A stretch of 64,000 nucleotides of DNA from Pegoplata infirma (Eukaryota > Arthropoda > Insecta > Diptera > Anthomyiidae): the NCBI GenBank assembly GCA_963921195.1, contig OY992537.1, positions 205,120,581 to 205,184,580 of the forward strand. Reading direction: 5' to 3'. The notes below the pieces were generated by a model. It did not search any database, was not told the DNA's origin, and worked only from the letters and a program-made list of their open reading frames with translations. Position numbers and translations under genes: made by a program. Every line of letters starts with the position of its first letter. Positions within the stretch are counted from its first letter, which is position 1. Below, one piece after another: positions 54,992 through 64,000 of this stretch.

Positions 54992-55752
54992 CATTGGCGT
55001 AGATAGCCCTGTCTGGGGGGGTCTTAGCCCCCCCAGAATAATTTTAGCCCCCCCCAGAATTTGAATCATTCACATTTTTTTAATAATTTAATGATTTCAT
55101 TAATTTTTGCAACAATAAATAATAATATGTAATGAGTCTTCAGGGCTCGTTATGATTATTCAATGAGTCTTAAGGACTCGTAATGATTATTATATAAGAT
55201 CTAATAGTTTTTCCCATTGAAAAATAGTCTGAATTATTGAAAAAAGTTTTTATATGAATCTGATGTTTTTGTCAGTAATAGAAACTTTACCGAATCTTAG
55301 GGTTTTACCTTCAGGAAAACATTTTAACTTCGTTGATTTAAAAAAGTTTCTAAATTCTAAGGGGTTTTTTATAGACAAAAGTTATTGAAAAAAAGAGTCT
55401 GAGAATTTTGACTAATAATCATCAACTTTTGCAATCATCAGAACTTTTTCTTGAAAAAAATCATAGTAATCTAATGATTTTACTATAGGAAAAACATTAA
55501 AAATCGTTCATTCTCAAAACATATCTGGGAGTTCTAAATTTCCGAAAATATACAGAATCAAAATTTAAAAAAAAAAAATATGAATTTTTAACCGCTTTCG
55601 GGGGCATTCGTTTCTAGGACATCTAGACGCATGTTAAAGGGAACGCTTCAGGAATAGGTCTGGGTTTTTCAATAAAAAAAAATACCAAAAAAATAAAAAA
55701 AATCTAGGGGGGCTTTAGCCCCCCCCAGAAATGTTGGCTTCCTACGCCAATG
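54992..55752. mobile_element. hAT-type element, CATTGGCGTAG family, with 8-bp duplication TTTTTTTG
   Basis: TIRs CATTGGCGTAG/CTACGCCAATG, flanked by TTTTTTTG (54984-54991, 55753-55760). Subterminal GGGGGGG and CCCCCCC tracts with TTAGCCCCCCCCAGAA at both ends. Resembles the common insect hAT terminus CAGTGGCGTAG (from memory). 761 bp, no transposase. Confidence 0.88.
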
Positions 55753-55929
55753 TTTTTTTGAAAAGTAAAATGAGCAGATGATGACCCCTAGTAAAATAAT
55801 GATAATTCAAAAATCTGTAAAACATTTTAACGCTTTAAATGCATTTTTAAATATACTTTTAAAATTTTTTAAAAAGGTCAAAAATGACCCCTTAAAATGA
55901 ATGACAGAGGCTTAATTTGGTCTAAGAAA

Positions 55930-56060
55930 AAACTGCCTGTGAATTTTGTGCTCTTGCCCAAAACCTTAAATCATGATAATGTTTTGCTGAAGATATAATG
56001 TTGTATTCATTTATCACTCCATGCTAAACGAATTGAAACATCGGTCGAGGATCACATTAA
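55930..56060. repeat. Third copy of the 46240-46590 repeat segment
   Basis: Shares CCAAAACCTTAAATCATG, GATAATGTTTTGCTGAAGAT and GAATTGAAACATCGGTCGAG with 46240-46360. The surrounding 55761-56340 has no gene; the 75-codon frame at 56073 is a repeat of TTTGCATATTTT. Confidence 0.5.
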
Positions 56061-56349
56061 GTTCACATAATAATGATGACCATGGTGAGGACTTTCATGC
56101 AAATGCATGTTTTTTTCCTGTTAGTCTTAGAACAGAATAAACCAAATATCTTTGCGAATCAAAGAATTTACTTGAAAATGCCATGGATGTGCATATTTTT
56201 GCATATTTTACCGAAAATGCATATTTTTTTGCATATTTTGCTATTTCGCTATAAAAATATGCATTATTATTTTTGGGTCATATTTTGTATAAAATTTTAG
56301 TTTTTGCTTTTTTTCGATTTTTTGATGAACTTTTTTTTGGACATCGTTA

Positions 56350-57350
56350 ATTTTTTTTATACCCTCCAACCACAGTATGGGGGTATACTCACTTTGTCAT
56401 TCCGTGTGTAACGCATCGAAATATCGGTCGGGAACACCATAAAGTATATATATTATTAATCAGTGATCGATTCTAAGACATTACAGCGATGTCCGTCCGT
56501 CTGTCCGTTCGTCCGTCTGTAGTTAACACGTGCAGTCCAAAATAAAAGAGCTAGGCTCCCAACATTTGGCACGAATATGTCTTATGTTCCTAGGCAGGTT
56601 AAGTTCGTAAATGAGAAAAATCGCACAATGGGGAAAAAAGTTCCCCCTTGAAGAACTAATCCAACCTCTGAAAAATACCTCTTTTTTTTACATGATGTTT
56701 TGTGTTTTTGTTTAACAAATGCCAAATTTTTATGCTACAAGAAGTTCAAAGTCCTGCATTTGGACCCAGAGAATAAGAAAATGTGTTTTTTTTGGTCCGC
56801 CCCCCTTTTATGGGCGTGGAATATTTTTTTTAAATAATGATTTCTTTAGTGCAAAAAGCATAAGAATGAATTTTTAAACACATATTCGAGAGGAAATTTG
56901 CCCCCCCACAATTACCACTACCGGCCCCCCCCACCAAAAAAAAGAAAACATAGTTTTTTAGTGCATGAAGGTCCTGTCCCGGATGATGACATTCTAGCGA
57001 TATATGTATCTATCCGTCCGTCTTTCTGTGGAAAGCAAAATGCTGTCCAAACCGAAAAAAATTGTAAATTTGACAAATGAGCAAGATCGAATATGTCTGT
57101 CTGTGGAAAGTAAGATGCAGTCCAAACTAAAAGAGTTGCAAATTTTAAAAATGAGCAAAATCGAATTTAAGACATTCTAGGGATGTTCGTCTGTTTGTCT
57201 GTGGAAAGCATACTGCAGTACAAACCAAAAGAGCTAGGCTTCCGAAATTTGGCACAAATATCTTGTGTTCAGAAATAGAAGAAATCGAATCAGGGCGATT
57301 TCCCATGCTCCTCGCAGAATTAAACCAGCCTAGGAAAAACACCAACTTAA
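56350..57350 (+). mobile_element. DINE-like Helitron, family B, with triplicated CCGTC segment
   Basis: TATACCCTCCAACCACAG...GGGGGTATAC hairpin (56361-), CGATATTTCGATGCGTTACA in reverse form, ATAAAGTATATATATTATTA, GATGTCCGTCCGTCTGTCCG. The segment TCTGTGGAAAGCAAAATGC, with its flanks, recurs three times (about 57020, 57105, 57198), a local tandem duplication. Very close in layout to the start of Drosophila INE-1 as I remember it. Confidence 0.7.
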
Positions 57351-57514
57351 GTTCAGTTTACTTAAAAATTTTGTTAAAAAAAAATTTGTTGAAAAAAAAT
57401 TTGATGAAAAAAAAAAAATTATGAAAAAAGGAAAATTTGATAAAAAAAATGGATACGAAAAAAAAAATTCTGAAAAAAGGAAAATTTGATGAAAAAAAGA
57501 AAATTTAATAAAAA

Positions 57515-58275
57515 CAAGTAGAAAAGTTAAATTCGACTTGGCCGAATCTATGAATACCCTCTACAATGAACTTTTTAAGTGATAGTAAATTTTCTTACGT
57601 GAAAAAAATTAAATTTTTAATTAGAAATATATTATTTGTGTAAAAAAACTTTTTTTTAAGTAATTTTTGAAAAACAAAAAATTATTTACTAAATTTTTTT
57701 TGAGTGTAAAATATTTTTTGAGTGTATTTTTTTTTAGTGTAAAAATATTTTTGAGTGACAAAAATACGTTGCAAAATATTTTTGTGACTTACCAATGTTT
57801 TTAAAACATGTTTAACGGGTTTTCAACACGTGAATTTAAGCAGAACCTAATCTGAAATTCACGGTTTTGCTAATAACTTTTGAACTACTGGACCGATTTG
57901 GCTGAAATTCAATACGAACGAGGCTGGAGGAACCCAAAAGATATATGCCAAGCTTTAGCATCCTCAGAATTGCTTTTCGAAGGTTATAGTGCTTTTTATC
58001 TCAAAAATTCACGAAAAACCCTTGCCGAAATTCAGTCTTTTGCTCATAACTTTTGAACCACTTGACCGATTTCGCTGGATTGCAATACCAACCTGACCAG
58101 GTAAATGCCCAACATATATGCCAAACTTCAGGAGCCTCCGTTAAGTCTTTCAAAAGTTAGCGTGTTTTCAACAGACAGACAGACAGACAGACGGACAGAC
58201 GGACGGACGGACATCGCTAGATCGTCTTAAAATCGATCGAGGATTATGAATATATATACTTTATGGGGTCCTAGA
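57515..58275 (-). mobile_element. DINE-like Helitron, family C
   Basis: ACAAGTAGAAAAGTTAAATT then CGACTTGGCCGAATC and AATACCCTCTACAATG at one end; two rounds of CTTTTGAACYRCTBGACCGA (57885, 58050); then (CAGA)n/(CGGA)n and ACATCGCTAGATCGTCTTAA with ATCGATCGAGGATTATGAAT. 57360-57515 before it is A-run low complexity. Confidence 0.7.
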
Positions 58276-58600
58276 CTAGACATGGGCGATACCAATTACA
58301 TTTTTTTCAATTACAATTACATGTAATTAGTAATTGAGTTTTTTCAATTACAATTACATGTAATTAGTAATTGAATTTTTCAATTACATTTACATGTAAT
58401 TAGTAATTGAGTTTTTTCAATTACTAATTACATGTAATTGTAATTGAAAAAACTCAATTACTAATTACATGTAAATGTAATTGAAAAATTCAATTACTAA
58501 TTACATGTAATTGTAATTGAAAAAACTCAATTACTAATTACATGTAATCGTAATTAAAACGTTCAAATTACAGTGTTTTCAATTACATGCAAAAAAAAAT
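58267..58600. repeat. Palindromic ATTACATGTAAT array
   Basis: Six or more alternating TAATTGxxxxxCAATTAC and ATTACATGTAATTAGTAATT units. The first and second halves (58290-58430 and 58420-58560) are inverted. Starts with TAGACATGGGCGATACC, similar to the TAGAGATGGGC end of the hAT MITEs here. The far end is not clear. Confidence 0.65.
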
Positions 58601-59857
58601 CTGACAACGGACAAAGTTTTATTTTTAACAAATTAATAGTGACTGGCGAAATTCAACATCAGAAGCATTTTGGACAAGTTAAGTGATTGCGGTCGATTCT
58701 AAATATGATATTTAAAACTAGTGTAAAAAAATATAAGTCAAAAATATAACATAAAATTTGTGACATAAATATATAATCTGTGTGCATAGTTATGGTGGCA
58801 GATTCTAAACTTGAACTTTTCTTTTTCCTACTACGTTACCATGGCTTTTACTGGTGACATGTCACCCTTAGGACATGATTTAAAACGAACACCGAAATTA
58901 TATAATATTTATTTTAATAAAATAATCAGTGTTGAAAATACTGCCTAGATTTTCAGCAAAAACACATAATTTGTACTGTTTTGTCAGCATAAACATTATC
59001 AAAACAAAACAGCAGTCAAGAACTGAGCTGTTAAAAATTGTCAATTTTCTTCAGCAGCAGTACAGTAAAAGTTTTTTTTTTGAAATTGACAAACTTGCCA
59101 GCACACAGTTCAGCTTCAGTTTAAAAAAACAAAAAACAGCACACACGACTGAATTGTCTGTTTACTGCGCTGCACAAGTTATGTTTGTTGTACGGGACTT
59201 GCAGCATGGAAAATAAAAATTGAACTCGACTCGTCAGCATGAAATTTTTTTTATTTGGCTGCTGAAAATTAACGTACTTATAAGTAGATATTTCTTTGTA
59301 CAAGTAATGGCATGTTGTAATATATAATTAAGAATAATGTTTCAAACGTAATGATAATGCTTTAACAAAAATGTAAAGAAATGTTTCTAATGTTTTAAAA
59401 AATTTTTAAATTTAACTAAAAATTATTTAAAAAAAAAGTTTTAAAATTTTCCAAGTTCTAAGTAAGTTTTAACGGTTTAAAGTTTCATTAAAAATGCTTA
59501 AAAAAAATTTTAGGTTCCAAAATTTTTTGGAAAATATTTGAAGTAAACAAATAAAAAAAATTTAAGTGCCAAAATTTTTATTTGAAAATTTTTTTAGAAC
59601 ACAATTTTTTTTTTTACTTTATTAAGAAAATTTTTTGAAAATTTGGTTTGAAGTTAAGTGTTTTATTAACAGATCAAAAATTCCAAGTTCCATAATTTTT
59701 TTTAAAATAAGTGTCAGACACAATTGTTTTTTACTAACAAACGAAAACTAAAAGTTAAATATGGGCTGAAACGCGTTAACGGTCACACCAAAAAACCGAT
59801 TTAGATATAATTATGCCAAAATATTAGAATAAATAAGTGCAAAAAAATTTTTTTTTC
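58600..59857. other. No gene recognised
   Basis: AT-rich. The 95-codon frame at 58929 and the minus frame at 59121 lack recognisable protein features. GTTCAGCTTCAGTTT and CAGCAGCAGTACAG phrases recall 60950-61020 but no clear repeat boundaries are seen. Confidence 0.4.
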
Positions 59858-60538
59858 TTGAAATATTTTTAGAGTTATAGAGATGGGAAGTTTTCTTTTT
59901 TTTGCAAAGATCATATTTGGTTGAATTTTTATTGACACTTTGATGCGATAAAAAATTAATTTTAAAAAACGAATTTTAAAGTATTTTTGACGACCTTTTC
60001 ACTGGCATTGGTGGTTTTTTAAAAAAATAAACATTTTAACTTAAATTTCAAGGTCAAATTATTAAAAAAAATTTATGTTATAAAGCGCCTATTTTGAGAT
60101 TTTTTTTAAAAAGCCTGACGTTTTTTTTGTTTAAAAACATTTTTAAAAAATGGATCGAGTGTTCCTAATTGCGAAAATATTTTTTTTTTTGTTTTTATAC
60201 ACGCGGTATTCGTACTTTTTGAGTGTTATTTTATACAAAACAATTATTTTTAAATGTAAAAACTCAGTTAAAATAATATCAAAATAGGCGCTTCATAAGA
60301 TACATTTTTTTAATAATTTGACCTTGAATTTTAAGGTCAAATTTATATTTTTTTAAAAAACCAACAATGCCATTGAAAAGGTCGTCAAAAATCCTTTAAA
60401 ATTCGTTTTTTAAAATAAATTTTTATGGCATCAAAGTGTCAATAAAAATTCAACCAAATGATCTGTACATAAAAATGAAATGATCGGTGCATAAAAATGA
60501 AAACTTTCCATCTCTGTAACTCTAAAAATATTTCAACA
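59858..60538. mobile_element. Foldback element with arms of about 250 bp
   Basis: 59858-60105 and 60280-60538 are inverted: TTGAAATATTTTTAGAGTTA / TAACTCTAAAAATATTTCAA, GACACTTTGATGC / GCATCAAAGTGTC, TGACGACCTTTTCACTGGCA / TGCCATTGAAAAGGTCGTCA, TTCAAGGTCAAATTATTAAA / TTTAATAATTTGACCTTGAA. The spacer is about 175 bp. No target duplication identified. Confidence 0.8.
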
Positions 60539-61000
60539 ATTTTTTTTTATTTGAACTTTAGAAAACCTACTGTACTATTATTTTAGACTTGAAGTTTATT
60601 TTTTATAATTTTTTCAACTACGCATTAATTTATTTATTTAATATAAAAAATATTGATTTTTTAATGATATAAATTTATTGAATTAAAAAGATTTTTTTTT
60701 TTAAATGAACCTTGCATTTTTTTTATTTATTGAACCTTTTTTCTTCTTATGTATACAAGAAGTTCTCTCGTTACAATGTACGAGTTTATTTTCGTTTATA
60801 TTTATTTGCTTGTCAGCAGCTCACCACTTTTTGAATTGTAACTTGCAGTGGATTTCTCAAAACAACGTTTGTGCTGTTTGTGTGCTGCCTAATTTTTTTA
60901 CTGTTGCTGGTTTGTCAGTATTTGTTTTTTTTTTAATCAACCACCATCAGCACAACACAAAAAAGTTCAGCAGCAAAAAAGTGACTGGACTGTTTTGTTA
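60539..61000. other. No gene recognised
   Basis: T-rich. The 98-codon frame at 60705 (Phe/Leu/Cys-rich) could look like a membrane peptide but is most likely a by-product of T-rich composition. Confidence 0.4.
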
Positions 61001-61002
61001 GA

Positions 61003-61112
61003 ATTGTAAACTGAACTGGTGGGTTGCAGTATTTTTTTTAAATTATTGACAACTTGACTGGAAGTGAAAATTAAAAATGTGTAATGAATTTCAGTTTTTT
61101 AATCACTGGTAT
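61003..61112 (+). repeat. Direct repeat of about 108 bp, copy 1 (copy 2 at 62445-62551)
   Basis: GTAAACTGAACTGGTGGGTT through TTTCAGTTTTTTAATCACTG occurs twice with about two to four differences. Both copies are followed by GTATTAATATT-like sequence once the MITE at 61117 is removed. This suggests a recent local duplication, or two copies of an undescribed repeat. Confidence 0.75.
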
Positions 61113-61116
61113 TAAG

Positions 61117-61690
61117 TAGAGATGGGCTCATGAGCTGATTAGAGCGTGATTCACGTGATTCACGTGTGAGTGTGACTGAATTCAATTTTATTCACGTGAT
61201 TGTGAGTGAGTGTGAGTGGAGAAAAAAATTGCGTGAGTGAGTGTGCGTGAGTAAGATTTTTGCGTGAGTGAGTGTGCGTGAGTCGATTTTTTTGCGTGAG
61301 TTTGCGTGATTTATTTTCTCTTCATATTTCCTTTCGTACAAAAAAATTGTAAAATTTGGCTTAACTTTAGATTTCATCCCGAAAAAAGAAAAAAAAAAAT
61401 GTAAAATTTCTCTGAACTTTAAATTTTGCTTAAAATTTTGAAAGATTTTTCAAAATTTTAGTTTTTGAAATTTTTTTTGTATAAATAAGAGTTTTGTGAG
61501 TGTGAGTCAACGTGAGTGTGAGCGAAGCTTGCGTGAGTGCACGTGAGTGTGAGTTGTGTTAAATTTACTCACTTGATTGTGAGTGAGTGAGTGTGAGTAG
61601 AAAAAATATGCTCGTGAGTGAGTGTGCGTGATTCAAAAATTCCTGTCGTTAGCGTGAGTGAGTCAAAAATCACTCGCGCGCCCATCTCTA
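61117..61690. mobile_element. hAT-type MITE, TAGAGATGGGC family, with GTGAGTGTGCGTGAGT array
   Basis: TIRs TAGAGATGGGC / GCCCATCTCTA. The interior is a degenerate array of GTGAGTG and GCGTGAGT motifs around an AT-rich centre, as in 12195-12706 (inverse motif CACTCACG). Flanks GTATTAAG and ATATTAGA are imperfect as an 8-bp duplication; the second copy of the flanking repeat suggests the empty site GTATTAATATTA. Confidence 0.78.
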
Positions 61691-62289
61691 ATATTAGACA
61701 TTTTTCAGTATTTTTTCTTTAAAAAAATTAATAGGCAAGAGTATTTGAACCCCTTATTAATGATGTAAATAGCATTTGTTATATAATTCATTTAGTTTTT
61801 ATAACCAAATTAAAATTCAAACAGCCTCACCACACGTCCTCAAAAAATCGATAAAATCGACTTCTAAAATATATTATTAATAGTCGACTTTATATTTAAA
61901 ATTTTAAGTCGCTGGAGGGTATAAAAATTAAAAGCCTAAAATAATAAAATGCAAAGTTTTCGTTTTTTCTTTAAACAATTTCTGTGCTGATGAACATTGC
62001 ATTTAATGCACATATAAATTGCGGTGGCCAAGGAGAGATATTTTTTAATTGCAGAAAGTTGAGACTTTACATTCGTTACAAAATATACCTGAAATTCATC
62101 CTTTTCATACATAAATATTTTTTGAAAAGGTAATCGAAATAGGTTATCGTGGAGGCCTCTTTTTCGATTTTAGATCTTTTGGTAATTGCGATTACACGGG
62201 TAATTGTTTTCTTATATGGGGTTCAAACTTACGACCTTAAACAAGTTGTTTATCAAAACACCAGTAATACCATATTCGCATTCATTTAA

Positions 62290-62402
62290 ACTAGTTTAAT
62301 TATGTGTCTTCCCCATACAATTTTAAGCACTTTATCTGTCAAAATAAAACGGTGGTTTATTTTGACGTTTAAATTGTATGGGGAAAACCAATAATTAAAC
62401 TA
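62290..62402. repeat. Small foldback repeat
   Basis: AGTTTAATTATG...CTTCCCCATACAATTT (62295-62323) pairs with AAATTGTATGGGGAAAACCA and TAATTAAACT (62370-62400), with TGTCAAAATAAA / TTTATTTTGACG inside. Short spacer GGTGG. 61691-62289 has no recognised feature. Confidence 0.65.
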
Positions 62403-62628
62403 CCCAGGCAGAAAAATACGAACGGGAGATTTCTAACTTAGAAATGTAAACTGAACTGGTGGGTTGCAGTATTTTTTTTTAAATTATTGACAACTTGACT
62501 GGAAGTGAAAATTGAAAATGTGTAATGAATTTCAGTTTTTTAATCACTGAAAATAATTATATGTATTAATATTAATTAAATAATTTTAATAAAATATAAT
62601 AAATAAGTGATACCAACTACATACAAAA

Positions 62629-63406
62629 ACAAGTAAGAAAATTATAGTCGGTCAAGACCAACCATATAATACCATACACTAGTGGGTCCCAAGTCCAAAC
62701 ATGGACCGATTTGGTTTATCTTAGGTCAATCTTTAATAAGTGTAGAAAACACTCACAGACCAAGTCTGAGTGAAATAGTCTTCTATTTGTTTTTAAATTA
62801 ACCGATTTAAGTGAATATCGGGCGAAGTTTTCATATGGGACCTAAGTCCAAAAATGGTGTGATTATAATTAAATTTTGATTAGGTAATTAAAGTACTTGT
62901 TAAAAATAAACAAAATTTTAGTAAATCATTTTCTTTTTTCATGAAATTTTAGCGATTTATGTGAATATCGGGAGGGTGGTTTGTATGGGGGCTACAAGAA
63001 GAACTGGTACGATTGCTTTAAAACGTGGAATGGTGATTTTTGAATACAAAACACGTTTACCTGCCAAATTTCGAAAGGATACCTATTGTTATTGTTAGAG
63101 TCATTTGACTCATATTTAAAGGGGACGTTTGTATGGGGGCTAGGTCATGGACCATTTTTGCAAATTTCAATAGCGTCCGTCGTTGTGTCAAAAGAAGCTT
63201 AAGTCTCAAATTTCAGATAAATCGGTTAAAAATTGCGACCTGTATCGTGCGCACAACGTTTAGACGGACATCGCTAAATCGATTAAAAAAGTGATTCTGA
63301 GTCAATCGATATACTTGAAGGTGGGTCTAGGACCAATGTTTCGGGAAGTTACAAACATCAGCAGAAACTCATTATACCCTGTACTACAAAGTGGTGTAGG
63401 GTATAA
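62629..63406 (-). mobile_element. DINE-like Helitron, family A (copy 4)
   Basis: ACAAGTAAGAAAATTATAGT, palindrome GTCGGTCAAGACC, ATAATACCATACACTAG at one end; GAGTCAATCGATATACTTGA and the hairpin TATACCCTGTACTACAAAG..GTAGGGTATA at the other. In the same orientation as the copy inside 36230-37560. Confidence 0.8.
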
Positions 63407-63566
63407 AAGAGTGTTGCCAAAATTGTAATGGTAAGTAGTGATATCGGTTTTTTACAAGTAGTTAATTTGGTGTTTTTTCGACTAAATTTAGCGTTTTTTA
63501 TTAGCATTTGGCGGTCAAAAAATTATTTTATTTGTTAGCAGGAAATCTAAAGACTTTTTATCAAGG

Positions 63567-63790
63567 ATGGGTACCAATTCGATAAAAGTATTGGTATTGG
63601 TTTTTAAAATTATATTAGTATTGGTATAGGTATTGGTTTTCATTTTTTGTTGAATTGGTATAGGTATCGGTATTGGTTTTGAATTATTTAGGTATTGGGT
63701 ATTGGTATTGGTTTAAGCCTCGAATCGGTATCGGTTTTTAATAAGTATTGGTATTTATCTTATATCGGTTTTGGTATTTGTATGCAAAAG
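63567..63790. repeat. GGTATTGG / GGTATCGG motif array
   Basis: Starts GGATGGGTACCAATTCGATA, then irregular GGTATTGGTATTGGTTTT units to about 63780. It resembles in style the other motif-array repeats with a GATGGG start (12195, 58267, 61117). The other end is not evident. 63791-64000 has no feature that I recognise. Confidence 0.6.
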
Positions 63791-64000
63791 GTTTTGTCCT
63801 TAATATTAATTAATTTAACGTAAGTCGTCCTTCTGTCCGCTCACAGTACACACTGGTGCGAGATGGTAGGGTTTTTGGCCAAAAGGGATGTTTTTTTTTT
63901 TTGAAAGACCCCTTTTAAAAAAAATATTTTTTAGCAGTATTTGCATTCAGAATTAAGTCAAACTTTAAACTAAATAGTACATGCTTAACCCATTTTGGAC

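Noticed and set aside
58929..59216. 95-codon plus-strand frame
   Set aside because: No recognisable features, in AT-rich intergenic DNA.
60705..61001. 98-codon frame resembling a membrane protein
   Set aside because: Hydrophobicity follows from T-rich DNA; no splice context or recognisable domain.

Overview
The window is AT-rich eukaryotic DNA from a fly (Diptera). The anchor is one large minus-strand gene that I recognise as the orthologue of Drosophila Gef26 (PDZ-GEF, dizzy), a Rap GTPase exchange factor. The DINE-1/INE-1-like Helitron remnants also point to a brachyceran fly. Species cannot be decided from the sequence; the heavy transposon load would suit a large-genome higher fly.

Layout. 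About 0.8-1.1 kb: a small minus-strand ORF encoding an acidic/basic coiled-coil protein of unknown function. About 1.3-7.1 kb: a foldback host repeat with two independent insertions. One is a 3.5-kb TA-flanked terminal-inverted-repeat (TIR) element carrying an inverted duplication of intron-bearing exon remnants. The other is a poly(A)-tailed retro-insertion that itself holds a hAT-type MITE. About 7-15 kb: repeats and AT-rich DNA, the lower part probably the Gef26 3' flank. 15.1-40.4 kb: Gef26, six coding exons on the minus strand, with a 13.6-kb intron filled by LINE fragments and DINE-like elements. 40.4-51.6 kb: repeats including a Tigger/pogo element (perfect 23-bp TIRs, TA duplication) and a three-level nest of DNA transposons that lies in what may be the Gef26 promoter/leader. 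51.8-54.0 kb: a 35-bp minisatellite of roughly 60 or more units with an internal palindrome. 54-64 kb: foldback elements, a hAT element, DINE-like elements and motif-array MITEs.

The coding exons were joined by matching canonical splice sites and reading phase (0,0,1,1,1), giving about 1,534 residues: cyclic-nucleotide-binding-like domain, RasGEF-N, PDZ, Ras-association, RasGEF catalytic domain and a low-complexity tail. Everything else is transposon or unrecognised. I saw no tRNA, rRNA, CRISPR array or operon. The most unusual structures are the exon-carrying foldback element, the homogenised palindromic minisatellite, and the nested insertions whose target-site duplications let their order be read.
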